From positions 1-64,000 of the forward strand of contig JAZRGE010000080.1 of NCBI GenBank assembly GCA_045644025.1: 64,000 nucleotides of DNA, written 5' to 3'. Positions within the stretch are counted from its first letter, which is position 1, and each line of letters opens with the position of its first letter. This stretch comes from JAZRGE01 sp045644025 (GTDB taxonomy: Bacteria; Bacillota; Clostridia; Oscillospirales; Acutalibacteraceae). The position numbers and the translations under genes are program-made. Shown one piece after another: positions 1 through 8,724 of the stretch. The notes under the pieces are model-generated. The model was given only the letters and a program-made list of their open reading frames with translations. It was not told the origin of the DNA and did not search any database.

Positions 1-27
1 ACAGAACGACATGGCTACGATCCGACT

Positions 28-576
28 TTAAAGATCCATACCCTTTTCCTTAAGATCGTCAGCAATGATCTTGGTGATCTTGCGGGTCATATCCTTGATA
101 TCATCGTACTGCTCGTCGGTCATAACTCCGAGAGCCACAAGGCCGTCCTTTGTTACCAGCGGATCGCCCTTTTCATCGTTCTTAAAGGTGCACTCAACGT
201 ATGCATCCAGATCCTGGCCCTCTTCCACGTAGTCGCTGTAGCGGCGGAAGAAGCTGCCCACTGCCTTGTAGCGGCAAATAACTTCCAGGCCTTTGCCGAA
301 CACCTTAGCGTTCAAAACTTCCATAGTGGTATCTTCCAGATTGGCGTTCACATAGTGAGTCTTGATGCCTGCGGCATTCACCTTTTCGAAGAAATATATA
401 GACATACGAAGGTTTACATCGCCAACACCCTCAATTGTGAGGCCTACACTGTTTTCGCCGGGATCGAAAACGCCGTCCTTGCCGGTGCAATCATCCTTAA
501 ACTTGAGAAGAGCATTGCCGTTCTCCAGTGCATAAACATCTTTGGTCTTGCCGGTGTAGATAAGTTTCTTTTCCAT
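28..576 (-). CDS. purC: SAICAR synthetase PurC, short C-terminus
   Basis: Ligates aspartate to CAIR in de novo purine synthesis. The N-terminus ([12 protein letters not shown]) and the segment [20 protein letters not shown] match the PurC family. I start at the ATG preceded by a GGAGG box (ACGGAGGAAATAAAA); an in-frame TTG further upstream has no RBS. The reading frame ends at about 182 residues, right after EKGMDL, where family members normally continue with a YDxKxEFG motif and roughly 45 more residues including the IDEIS block. No frame in the remaining 27 bases restores that motif cleanly. The gene is either truncated, frameshifted or damaged by a sequence end. It lies 23 bp after purE, so the two are co-transcribed under the ZTP riboswitch. 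Confidence 0.85.
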   Translation of the reverse strand: MEKKLIYTGKTKDVYALENGNALLKFKDDCTGKDGVFDPGENSVGLTIEGVGDVNLRMSIYFFEKVNAAGIKTHYVNANLEDTTMEVLNAKVFGKGLEVICRYKAVGSFFRRYSDYVEEGQDLDAYVECTFKNDEKGDPLVTKDGLVALGVMTDEQYDDIKDMTRKITKIIADDLKEKGMDL

Positions 577-599
577 TTTTATTTCCTCCGTATTTTTAT

Positions 600-1094
600 T
601 CAATTATTCAATTCTTCTGCTACTTTTTGATCCTTTTCCAGAACCTTTGCAGCATCGGAAATTCTTTTTGCATCAAGCTTAGCTGCCAGATCTTTATCCT
701 CCACGGCGATGATCTGGGCACAGAGCAGAGCTGCATTCACTCCGCCATCGATAGCCACGGTAGCCACGGGAATTCCGGGAGGCATCTGCACGGTGGAAAG
801 CAGGGCATCCATTCCATCCAGATTGGATGATTTGCAGGGAATGCCGATCACGGGCAGCGTGGTGTTGGCAGCGATGGCGCCCGCCAGATGAGCCGCCATA
901 CCTGCGGCCGCAATAATGGCACCAAAGCCGTTCTCTCTGGCCGAGAGGGCGAAACCTCTGGCCTGCTCGGGAGTGCGGTGGGCAGAATAGACGTGAACTT
1001 CGAAAGGTATATCCAGAGCCTTTAAGGTGTCTGTTGCTTTTCGGATGATGGGCAGATCACTATCGCTACCCATAACGATTCCAACTTTTTTCAT
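600..1094 (-). CDS. purE: N5-CAIR mutase PurE (class I)
   Basis: Converts N5-carboxyaminoimidazole ribonucleotide to CAIR, the step before PurC. The start of the protein ([15 protein letters not shown]) and SAHRTPEQ are signature PurE segments, and [30 protein letters not shown] matches the second half of the family in shortened form. The length of 164 residues is normal. The ATG at 1094 is chosen because GGAGGG sits 6 bases upstream; an upstream in-frame alternative start has no RBS. It is the first gene of a purE-purC unit whose leader carries a ZTP riboswitch. Confidence 0.95.
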   Translation of the reverse strand: MKKVGIVMGSDSDLPIIRKATDTLKALDIPFEVHVYSAHRTPEQARGFALSARENGFGAIIAAAGMAAHLAGAIAANTTLPVIGIPCKSSNLDGMDALLSTVQMPPGIPVATVAIDGGVNAALLCAQIIAVEDKDLAAKLDAKRISDAAKVLEKDQKVAEELNN

Positions 1095-1126
1095 CTTGTT
1101 CCCTCCGTAAAATTCCATAGGTCATA

Positions 1127-1169
1127 AAACAAAAACAGCACACTCAACCCTTGGTTAGGTTAAATGTGC
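1127..1169 (-). terminator. Rho-independent terminator of the ZTP riboswitch
   Basis: On the minus strand, GCACATTTAACCT pairs along its whole length (with a few G-U pairs) with AGGGTTGAGTGTGC around a short loop, followed by a T-rich tract (TGTTTTTGTTTT). The 5' arm starts inside the conserved GGGCA 3' end of the aptamer, so terminator formation and the ligand-bound aptamer exclude each other. This is the geometry of an ON switch at transcription level. Confidence 0.85.
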
Positions 1170-1250
1170 CCAGACGGTCGGCAAGGGTTGCCCCTTAACA
1201 GATTCCCTGTTTCTCGTGGTGCTCCACTTATCCGTCAGTCGCAGGGAATG
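1167..1250 (-). promoter_or_regulatory. ZTP riboswitch (pfl motif) of purE-purC
   Basis: The transcript has P1 (ATTCCCTG with CAGGGAAT) enclosing the CGACTGACGG internal loop and a GTGG/CCAC hairpin. A separate hairpin (AAGGGG...CCCTT) follows, then the conserved 3' segment CCGACCGTCTGGGCA, whose CCGTC can pair with GACGG to make the pseudoknot. These are the hallmarks of the ZTP-sensing pfl motif, known to control purE, purH and folate genes. The element lies between a consensus promoter and an intrinsic terminator, directly before purE. The assignment rests on motif reading; a covariance-model search was not possible. Confidence 0.88.
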
Positions 1251-1296
1251 ATCGGGCCGAAAACCTACAGTTTTTCTGCCTTTTTTCAACACGATT

Positions 1297-1325
1297 ATTG
1301 TACCATACAGCGCCCATACTGTCAA
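1297..1325 (-). promoter_or_regulatory. SigA-type promoter of purE-purC
   Basis: On the minus strand, a perfect TTGACA (1320-1325) is separated by 17 bp from TACAAT (1297-1302). Transcription would start just upstream of the riboswitch. Confidence 0.85.
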
Positions 1326-1361
1326 GCAACAATCAGCCCGTTTATCCATTTTTGTTCAACT

Positions 1362-1390
1362 TTGCCGCCCAAGGAAAACTCGGGCGGCAA
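1362..1390 (-). terminator. Hairpin after pyrB, weak terminator
   Basis: Immediately after the pyrB stop the minus strand forms TTGCCGCCC / GGGCGGCAA with an 11-base loop. It lacks a good U-tract, so termination may be inefficient or aided by Rho. It marks the end of the pyr operon. Confidence 0.5.
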
Positions 1391-1397
1391 GTCTTAT

Positions 1398-2471
1398 TCA
1401 TTTTGCTAAAATTTGCTCACAGTAAGCGCAGCGCACCGCCGATTTTTCAACGATAAATTTCTGCGGAAGCTCCTGTTCGCAGGTAGTAATGCAGCGGTTG
1501 TTGGCACAAACTGCACCTTCAACGGTTTCGCCTTCTATTTCCCTGGCACCCGGTTTTTTAGCATCAGCCAAGAGCTTTAAGATAAGCGCCATTCTCATAA
1601 ACTTTCCGTTGGCGGCCTGCCTGAAATAGCAAGCTCTCTCATCGGCATCCACAGCCACGCTTATCTCGTTCACCCTGGGCAGCGGATGCAATATGCTCAT
1701 ATTCTTTTTGGCGGCAGCCAGCTTAGCTACATCCAGAATATAGCTATCCTTAAGTCTTTCATAGGCATCGGCATCATCGAAGCGTTCCTTTTGGATGCGT
1801 GTCATATAAAGAATATCCAAGTCCGGCAGAGCATCTTCCAAGCTTATTGTTTCGCTATAGGCCATATTGTTCTTATCCATCACATCGGTTTTGATATGCC
1901 CGGGCAGCTTAAGCTCCTCGGGGGATATAAGCACGATCTTTATACCTTCGTATCTTGCCAATGCGGCAATAAGAGAATGCACGGTGCGGCCATATTTAAG
2001 ATCACCGCACATACCGATAGTGAGATTATTAAGCCTTCCCTGCTCCCTATGGATGGTGAGCAGATCGGCAAGAGTCTGAGTGGGGTGGCAATGGCCGCCG
2101 TCGCCTGCGTTTATCACGGGAATGGCGGCGTTGGCTGCAGCCACAAGGGGCGCGCCCTCCTTAGGATGGCGCATTGCAATAATATCGGCATAGCAGCTCA
2201 CGATCTTGGCTGTGTCGGCCACGCTCTCTCCTTTTGCAGAAGAGCTGGAATTTGCATCGGAAAAACCGATAACACTTCCGCCCAACTCCAGCATCGCAGC
2301 CTCAAAGCTGAGCCTGGTGCGGGTGGATGGCTCAAAAAACAGCGTGGCAAGCTTCTTGCCATTGCATTTTTTAGAGTATTTTTTAGGGTTGGCGGCGATT
2401 TTTTCGGCAGTTGCAATAAGCTCATCCAACTCTCTTACCGAAAGATCGCCAATATCTATCAAACTTCTCAT
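1398..2471 (-). CDS. pyrB: Aspartate carbamoyltransferase with fused C-terminal zinc ribbon
   Basis: Catalyses carbamoyl phosphate plus aspartate to carbamoyl aspartate. The carbamoyl-phosphate loop [10 protein letters not shown], the HPKEGAPL loop, the [12 protein letters not shown] segment and the [11 protein letters not shown] block are all present. The catalytic chain ends near residue 310. About 50 residues follow with cysteines at about 322, 327, 348 and 351 (C-x4-C...C-x2-C), the same pattern as the zinc domain of the PyrI regulatory chain. The nucleotide-binding part of PyrI is absent. The ATG at 2471 is chosen because AAAGGAAG precedes it. It is the last gene of the operon, 23 bp after pyrE. 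Confidence 0.95.
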   Translation of the reverse strand: MRSLIDIGDLSVRELDELIATAEKIAANPKKYSKKCNGKKLATLFFEPSTRTRLSFEAAMLELGGSVIGFSDANSSSSAKGESVADTAKIVSCYADIIAMRHPKEGAPLVAAANAAIPVINAGDGGHCHPTQTLADLLTIHREQGRLNNLTIGMCGDLKYGRTVHSLIAALARYEGIKIVLISPEELKLPGHIKTDVMDKNNMAYSETISLEDALPDLDILYMTRIQKERFDDADAYERLKDSYILDVAKLAAAKKNMSILHPLPRVNEISVAVDADERACYFRQAANGKFMRMALILKLLADAKKPGAREIEGETVEGAVCANNRCITTCEQELPQKFIVEKSAVRCAYCEQILAK

Positions 2472-2494
2472 TTTGAAGCTTCCTTTCAAAGGAT

Positions 2495-3151
2495 TTAGGC
2501 CTTAGCTCCGTTCACCTCAAGATATTTCTTGATCCTTTCCACGTTCTCGCGGTTGGCCTCATCTTCTTCGAGGTACTCGATAATATCATAAACATCCACA
2601 ACGGAATACACGGGGAAACCGAACTGCTCTTCGATCTCCTGCATGGCTCCCTTATCGGTCTGGCCCTTTTCTTTGCGGTCCACCATAATGAAGGTGGCAA
2701 CAACCTTGGTGCCCTCCAGATGGCTTAAGATCTCCATAGATTCACGGATAGCGGTGCCGGCGGTGATAACGTCTTCGATGATAACAATCTCTTCACCGGC
2801 CTGAGGAACGTAGCCCACGAATGTGCCGCCTTCGCCGTGATCCTTAACCTCTTTGCGGTTAAAAAAGAAGGGCACGTTGAGGCCGTTCTTGGAAAGGGCA
2901 ACCGCGGCAGAAATAGAAAGGGAGATTCCCTTATAGGCGGGGCCGTAGAGCACAGCCTGCTTCTTGCCCATCTTATCAAAATAAGCCTTGGCATAGAATT
3001 CGCCCATCTTGGTGATCTGATCACCGGTCTTGATCATACCCGCGTTGATAAAATAAGGGATTTTGCGGCCGCTCTTAGCGGTGAAATCACCAAATTTAAG
3101 CACTCCTGCGCTCTGCAAGAACTCAATAAATTCTCTTTTATAGCCTTCCAT
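2495..3151 (-). CDS. pyrE: Orotate phosphoribosyltransferase
   Basis: Transfers phosphoribose from PRPP to orotate, giving OMP. The PRPP-binding motif [16 protein letters not shown] is at about residues 120-136, and the substrate loop GPAYKGISL is present. The length of 218 residues is typical. An AAAGGAG box lies ahead of the ATG. It sits between pyrF and pyrB with 17-23 bp gaps, so it is co-transcribed and controlled by the PyrR attenuator far upstream. Confidence 0.96.
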   Translation of the reverse strand: MEGYKREFIEFLQSAGVLKFGDFTAKSGRKIPYFINAGMIKTGDQITKMGEFYAKAYFDKMGKKQAVLYGPAYKGISLSISAAVALSKNGLNVPFFFNRKEVKDHGEGGTFVGYVPQAGEEIVIIEDVITAGTAIRESMEILSHLEGTKVVATFIMVDRKEKGQTDKGAMQEIEEQFGFPVYSVVDVYDIIEYLEEDEANRENVERIKKYLEVNGAKA

Positions 3152-3168
3152 TTTTATTCTCCTTTCAA

Positions 3169-3867
3169 TCAGTCCACAAACTCTGCGATGCAGCGCTCGT
3201 AGGCTGCAACAGGATCTTCGGCGGCAGTAATAGGTCTGCCTACAACAATATAATCCGAGCCGATCTTCTTAGCCTCGGCAGGAGTCATAACACGCTTCTG
3301 ATCACCGATATCACCATCGGCAAAACGCACACCGGGAGTGACAGTGAGGAAATTTTTGCCGCAGATATCGTGAACCTTGCCTGCCTCCAGAGGAGAGCAA
3401 ACCACACCATCCAGGCCTGCCGCATTGGCGTTGGATGCATAATGCATAACAACTTTATCAATAGGCTCTTTTATGAGCAGATCGTTTTCCATGCTTTCCT
3501 GATCGGTGGAAGTGAGCTGAGTTACAGCTATAAGCAGGGGGCGAGTGCCATCGGACCTGGTGAGACCTTCAATTGCGGCCTCCATCATTCTCTTGGTGCC
3601 TGCGGCGTGGAGATTTGTCATATCCACGTCCAGCCTGGAGAGAACAGCCATAGATTTTTTAACGGTGTTGGGGATATCGTGAAGCTTAAGATCCAAAAAA
3701 ATCTTGTGGCCTCTGGCCTTGATCTCCTTCACAATAGAGGGCCCTTCGGCATAGTAAAGCTCCATACCGATCTTTACGAAAGGCTTTCTGCCAGTGAACT
3801 TATCAAGAAATGCAAATGTCTTTTCCGCGCTGTCGAAATCGCAGGCGATGATTACGTCCTTACCCAT
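3169..3867 (-). CDS. pyrF: Orotidine 5'-phosphate decarboxylase
   Basis: Decarboxylates OMP to UMP, the last step of the pathway. The catalytic signature FLDLKLHDIPNTV (Asp and Lys residues) is visible near residue 60, and IVVGRPIT near the C-terminus forms the phosphate-binding end of the barrel. The length of 232 residues is normal. Its ATG overlaps the pyrD stop (TAATG), which indicates translational coupling. Confidence 0.96.
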   Translation of the reverse strand: MGKDVIIACDFDSAEKTFAFLDKFTGRKPFVKIGMELYYAEGPSIVKEIKARGHKIFLDLKLHDIPNTVKKSMAVLSRLDVDMTNLHAAGTKRMMEAAIEGLTRSDGTRPLLIAVTQLTSTDQESMENDLLIKEPIDKVVMHYASNANAAGLDGVVCSPLEAGKVHDICGKNFLTVTPGVRFADGDIGDQKRVMTPAEAKKIGSDYIVVGRPITAAEDPVAAYERCIAEFVD

Positions 3868-4778
3868 TATTTTACTCCTCCTATAATCGAACTAAGGTCT
3901 TCTATTCCATACTTCTCCATCACTCGGGGAAGATCGTTAATAATATCGCGGCAGATGCAGGGATCCACCAGATTTGCGGCACCTATCTGCACTGCAGTGG
4001 CACCTGCCAGCATCATCTCCACAACATCCTCTGCGCTGCTCACGCCGCCCATTCCCACCACGGGAATCCTCACGGCCTGAGCCACCTGATATACCATTCT
4101 GAGCGCCACAGGGAATATTGCGGGGCCCGAAAATCCACCCATTTTGTTGGCAATTACGGGTTTCTTAGTCTTAAGATCTATTCTCATTCCCAAAAGGGTG
4201 TTCACAAGGCTCACGCCATCGGCTCCTGCTTCTTCCACAGCCTTGGCAATAGCCACTATATCGGTAACGTTCGGAGAGAGCTTCACGATCACGGGCTTGG
4301 TTGTTACAGCCTTCACAGCCCTTGTGACCGAAGCAGCTGCCTCGGGGTTGGTGCCGAATGCAATACCGCCGCCGTGCACGTTGGGGCAGCTGATATTCAC
4401 TTCCAGCCAGCCTACCTGCTCGCATTTATCCAGCTGAGCAGCTGTGTAGGCATATTCTTCCAGAGAAAATCCGCCCACGTTGGCCATAACCTTTTTATTG
4501 AAGACCTTCGCCAACTTGGGAAGCTCTTCGTTTATAACCTTTTCCACACCCGGATTCTGCAGACCCACGGCGTTTATCATGCCGTTGGGGCACTCTGCAA
4601 TTCGGGGGGTGGGATTGCCGAAGCGAGAGTCTTTTGTGGTGCCCTTAAAGGAAAACGTACCGAGCACGTTTATATCGTAAAGTTCGGCATATTCGTAGCC
4701 GTAGCCAAACGTGCCGCTGGCGGGAATTACAGGATTATCAAGCTGGATTCCGCAGAGATTCACACTCATTTTTCCCAT
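3867..4778 (-). CDS. pyrD: Dihydroorotate dehydrogenase class 1B catalytic subunit
   Basis: FMN-containing subunit that oxidises dihydroorotate to orotate. The class 1 motif NISCPNVHGGG supplies the catalytic cysteine, IPASGTFGYG binds FMN, and VGMGGVSSAEDVVEMMLAGA is the C-terminal phosphate-binding part. Class 1B enzymes pass electrons to NAD through a PyrK partner, and pyrK is the gene directly upstream, overlapping by 13 bp. GGAGG precedes the ATG by 7 bases and lies inside the pyrK coding sequence. Confidence 0.96.
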   Translation of the reverse strand: MGKMSVNLCGIQLDNPVIPASGTFGYGYEYAELYDINVLGTFSFKGTTKDSRFGNPTPRIAECPNGMINAVGLQNPGVEKVINEELPKLAKVFNKKVMANVGGFSLEEYAYTAAQLDKCEQVGWLEVNISCPNVHGGGIAFGTNPEAAASVTRAVKAVTTKPVIVKLSPNVTDIVAIAKAVEEAGADGVSLVNTLLGMRIDLKTKKPVIANKMGGFSGPAIFPVALRMVYQVAQAVRIPVVGMGGVSSAEDVVEMMLAGATAVQIGAANLVDPCICRDIINDLPRVMEKYGIEDLSSIIGGVK

Positions 4779-5503
4779 AATATTTCCTCCTTTTGCAGCA
4801 CGGGGCCATCTTTACAAATGCGCTTATAGCCTGTAACAGTCTTGCAGGAACAGCCCATGCAAGCGCCAAAGCCGCAGCCCATTCTCTCTTCAAAGCTAAA
4901 CTGGCCCGACGTGGCTGCCGCTGCATAGATTGCCTTAAGCATCGGCTCGGGACCGCAGGTAAAGAAATAGGAATAATCCATATCCTTCATGGCATCGGTC
5001 ACGAAGCCTTTTAAGCCGTAGCTGCCGTCCACGGTTGTCACTGCAACGCGGGCGCCCAAAGCCTTAAATTCCTGCTCGTAGAACACTTCATCTGTGGTGT
5101 TGAAGCCCAGCACAACCGAAACTTCCTTGCCTGCCGCGATAAGTTCCTTCGCCAGCATATACATAGGAGGTACGCCTACACCGCCACCCAGAAGCAATGG
5201 CTTATCCCCTGCAAGGGATATGTCGTAGCCGTTGCCCAGGCCGGTGAGCACGTCCAGCTCTTCCCCTGCCTTCATTTCAGCCATCTGCTCGGTGCCGCCG
5301 CCTACAACCTTATAGATTATAACGACTTCACCATCAGCACAATCGCAAACCGAAATGGGGCGGCGAAGATACTTTCCGCTAAGCTTGATATTTATAAACT
5401 GACCGCAGTTGGTGATGTGGGATGTGTCTCCCACAAGCACCATTCTGTAGACGTTAGATGTAAGCGCAGAGTTTTCCTTAATGGAAAAAATGCTTTGTTT
5501 CAT
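4766..5503 (-). CDS. pyrK: Dihydroorotate dehydrogenase electron-transfer subunit
   Basis: FAD and 2Fe-2S subunit that carries electrons from PyrD to NAD. The N-terminal half has the FAD motif RPISVCD, the middle has a nucleotide-binding GGGVGVPPMY, and the C-terminus has the iron-sulfur cysteines in RMGCGFGACMGCSCKT with a further cysteine in RICKDG. The length of 245 residues is usual. Its last codons hold the pyrD ribosome binding site. Together they form the heterotetrameric class 1B enzyme. Confidence 0.95.
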   Translation of the reverse strand: MKQSIFSIKENSALTSNVYRMVLVGDTSHITNCGQFINIKLSGKYLRRPISVCDCADGEVVIIYKVVGGGTEQMAEMKAGEELDVLTGLGNGYDISLAGDKPLLLGGGVGVPPMYMLAKELIAAGKEVSVVLGFNTTDEVFYEQEFKALGARVAVTTVDGSYGLKGFVTDAMKDMDYSYFFTCGPEPMLKAIYAAAATSGQFSFEERMGCGFGACMGCSCKTVTGYKRICKDGPVLQKEEILWEK

Positions 5504-5526
5504 AACCTTCTCCTTGTGCGGGGCTT

Positions 5527-8500
5527 TTATTTTGCATCAATTGTGGAAACCTTGTTGGTGATCTCTTCCAAAACATCCAGCACGATGCGGACCGTATCCA
5601 AATTGGAGAAGAGATTTACACCGTTCTCAACAGCGCAACGGCGAATCTTTACGCCGTCGTCGTAATGAACTCCCGACATAATTGCGCGGGTGTTGATAAC
5701 ATAGCTTACATAGCCTGCGCGAATAGAATCAAATATTTGTTCACTACCCTCAATAAGCTTCTTGAGCACGCGGGTACGGATGCCGTTTTCCTTGAGGAAG
5801 TTGGCTGTACCCACGGTAGCTTCAATATTGAAGCCCATATCGTAGAATCGGCGCACCAAAGGCAGTGCTTCTTCCTTATCTTCATCGGCCAGTGTTACGA
5901 TAACGGTACCGTAGTTCTGCAATTTCATACCCGAAGCCTGCAACGCCTTATAAAGAGCACGGTTGAGCCTATCATCGTAGCCAATGGCTTCACCGGTGGA
6001 CTTCATTTCGGGAGAAAGATATGCATCAAGACCTTTGATTTTATTAAAGGAGAAAACAGGTACCTTTACATAGTAGCGTTCCTTCTCTTCGGGATACAGG
6101 CAGAAGATTCCCTGTTCCTTAAGGCTCTTGCCAAGAATAACTTCGGTGGCAATATCAGCCAGGCTATAACCCGTGGCCTTGGAAAGGAAGGGCACCGTGC
6201 GAGAGGAACGGGGGTTAACTTCGATGATAAAGACGTTATCATCCTTATCCACAATAAACTGGATATTATAAAGGCCGATAATTCCGATGCCCAAACCCAG
6301 CTTCTTGGCATACTGCAGGATAATACCCTTCACCTTATCGGACACCGAGAAGGTGGGATAAACCGAGATGGAGTCTCCGGAATGGACTCCCGTGCGCTCA
6401 ACAAGCTCCATTATACCGGGCACGAATACATCGCGGCCATCGCAGATAGCATCAACTTCCACTTCCTTACCCTGGATATATTTATCCACAAGCACAGGCT
6501 TATCTTCGTCTATTTCAACAGCGGTGCGCAGATAATGGCGCAGCTGATCATCGTTGGCAACGATCTGCATTGCGCGGCCGCCGAGCACAAAGCTGGGGCG
6601 CACAAGCACGGGGTAACCTATCTCCTGAGCAGCAGCAATACCGTCTTCGATTTTGGTGACAGCCTTGCCCTTGGGCTGGGGAATACCCAGCTCGCGAAGA
6701 ATTCTCTCGAAACTGCCTCTATCCTCGGCACGCTCGATAGCGGCGCAATCTGTGCCGATGATCTTCACGCCTCTCTGCATAAGGGGCTCGGCCAGGTTGA
6801 TAGCAGTCTGTCCGCCAAGGGAAGCAATAACACCCTCGGGCTTCTCGAACTCGATGGTATTCATCACGTCTTCGGCAGTGAGGGGCTCAAAATAGAGCTT
6901 ATCGGCGGTGGTGTAATCGGTGGAAACGGTTTCGGGGTTATTGTTGATAATAACAGCCTCGTAGCCGGAATTCTTAATAGTGGCAACGGCGTGCACGGTG
7001 GAGTAATCAAACTCAACGCCCTGGCCGATACGGATGGGGCCTGCGCCCAGCACAACGATCTTTTTCTTATCCGTCACGATAGACTGATTTTCATCGGAAT
7101 AAGAAGAGTAGAAATAAGGGATATAGGCACCTGTGTGGCAAGTATCCACCATCTTGTATATGGGGAACAGTTTGTTCTCCTTGCGCAGGTTGTAGACTTC
7201 TATCTCCTTTTTGCCCCAAAGATAGGCCACGAACTTATCCGAGAAGCCCATCTTCTTGGCGGCCTTCAAGGTCTCCAGATCACCTACGTTGGCTTTAATC
7301 ACAGCCTCCATATCCACGATTCTCTTTACAGATTCAAGGAAATAGGGGGTGATCATTGTGACTTCGTGGAGCTTTTCAATGGAAACGCCCTTTCTCATAA
7401 GCTCGGCCACGGCAAAGATGTTATCATCCTTAAATTCGGCAATATAATCCAACAGCTCGGCCTCGCTCTTGCCATCAAACTTAGGCAGATGGAAGTGGCA
7501 GGCGCCGATTTCCAGAGAGCGCACAGCCTTGAGCAGACATTCCTCCAGATTGGAGCCAATGCCCATAACTTCACCTGTGGCCTTCATCTGAGTGCCCAGA
7601 TTGTTGGGAGCGTTGGTGAATTTATCAAAGGGGAAGCGAGGCAGCTTGGATATCACGTAATCAAGCCTGGGCTCGAAGGAAGCGTTGGTATTGGCAATAG
7701 CAATATCCTCCAAAGCCATACCCACGGCGATCTTTGCGGTGACTCTTGCAATGGGATATCCGCTGGCCTTAGATGCCAGAGCGGAAGAACGGGAAACGCG
7801 GGGGTTTACCTCTATAAGGAAATATTCGCTTGTGTGGGGATTAAGCGCAAACTGCACGTTGCAACCGCCCTCGATCTTGAGCTCGCGGATGATCTTTATG
7901 GCGCTGTCGTTAAGCATTTTAAGATCGTGATCGTTAAGAGTCATAATGGGGGCAACCACGATAGAGTCGCCTGTGTGCACGCCAACGGGATCGATATTTT
8001 CCATGCCGCAAATGGTGATAGCGGTATCGTTGGAATCGCGCATTACTTCGAACTCGATCTCCTTATAGCCCTTCACGCTCTTTTCGATAAGCACCTGATG
8101 CACGGGAGAAAGCTTGAAGGCGTTGACGCCCACTTCGATAAGCTCTTCCTCGCTATAGGCAAAACCGCCGCCTGTGCCGCCCAGAGTGAAGGCAGGCCTA
8201 AGCACAACGGGATAGCCGATCCTTGCAGCTGCCGCCTTGGCTTCTTCAATGCTGTAGGTGATTTCGGAAGGAATTGTGGGCTCACCGATAGACTGGCAAA
8301 GTTCCTTGAAAAGTTCTCTGTCTTCGGCACGCTCAATACTCTCGCTGCTGGTGCCGAGAAGCTCTACACCGCACTCCTTGAGCACGCCCTTCTTTTCCAG
8401 CTGCATAGCCAGGTTGAGGCCTGTCTGACCGCCGATTCCGGGAACGATCGCATCGGGGCGCTCGTAGCGAAGGATCTTGGCGATATATTCCAGAGTGAGA

Positions 8501-8703
8501 GGCTCCATATAAACCTTATCGGCAATGGTTGTGTCTGTCATAATAGTGGCAGGATTGGAGTTGCAAAGCACCACCTCATAGCCCTCTTCTTTAAGGGCAA
8601 GGCATGCCTGAGTGCCTGCGTAGTCGAATTCAGCGGCCTGGCCGATAACAATAGGACCCGAGCCGATGATGAGTATTTTTTTAATATCTGTTCTCTTAGC
8701 CAT
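5527..8703 (-). CDS. carB: Carbamoyl-phosphate synthase large subunit
   Basis: Makes carbamoyl phosphate from bicarbonate, ammonia and two ATP. The two ATP-grasp halves are clear: KILIIGSGPIVIGQ opens the first and IVVLGAGPIRIGQGVEFDY opens the second at about residue 550. Each half has the NPR motif (IEVNPRVSRSSAL and IEVNPRSSRTVPF), and an MGS-like allosteric domain ends the protein. The length of 1058 residues is standard. The glutaminase subunit CarA, normally the preceding gene, is not here: only about 21 bp separate carB from pyrC. CarA must be encoded elsewhere or ammonia may be supplied differently. Confidence 0.97.
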   Translation of the reverse strand: MAKRTDIKKILIIGSGPIVIGQAAEFDYAGTQACLALKEEGYEVVLCNSNPATIMTDTTIADKVYMEPLTLEYIAKILRYERPDAIVPGIGGQTGLNLAMQLEKKGVLKECGVELLGTSSESIERAEDRELFKELCQSIGEPTIPSEITYSIEEAKAAAARIGYPVVLRPAFTLGGTGGGFAYSEEELIEVGVNAFKLSPVHQVLIEKSVKGYKEIEFEVMRDSNDTAITICGMENIDPVGVHTGDSIVVAPIMTLNDHDLKMLNDSAIKIIRELKIEGGCNVQFALNPHTSEYFLIEVNPRVSRSSALASKASGYPIARVTAKIAVGMALEDIAIANTNASFEPRLDYVISKLPRFPFDKFTNAPNNLGTQMKATGEVMGIGSNLEECLLKAVRSLEIGACHFHLPKFDGKSEAELLDYIAEFKDDNIFAVAELMRKGVSIEKLHEVTMITPYFLESVKRIVDMEAVIKANVGDLETLKAAKKMGFSDKFVAYLWGKKEIEVYNLRKENKLFPIYKMVDTCHTGAYIPYFYSSYSDENQSIVTDKKKIVVLGAGPIRIGQGVEFDYSTVHAVATIKNSGYEAVIINNNPETVSTDYTTADKLYFEPLTAEDVMNTIEFEKPEGVIASLGGQTAINLAEPLMQRGVKIIGTDCAAIERAEDRGSFERILRELGIPQPKGKAVTKIEDGIAAAQEIGYPVLVRPSFVLGGRAMQIVANDDQLRHYLRTAVEIDEDKPVLVDKYIQGKEVEVDAICDGRDVFVPGIMELVERTGVHSGDSISVYPTFSVSDKVKGIILQYAKKLGLGIGIIGLYNIQFIVDKDDNVFIIEVNPRSSRTVPFLSKATGYSLADIATEVILGKSLKEQGIFCLYPEEKERYYVKVPVFSFNKIKGLDAYLSPEMKSTGEAIGYDDRLNRALYKALQASGMKLQNYGTVIVTLADEDKEEALPLVRRFYDMGFNIEATVGTANFLKENGIRTRVLKKLIEGSEQIFDSIRAGYVSYVINTRAIMSGVHYDDGVKIRRCAVENGVNLFSNLDTVRIVLDVLEEITNKVSTIDAK

Positions 8704-8724
8704 TTTATTTTCCTCCCGAATATA

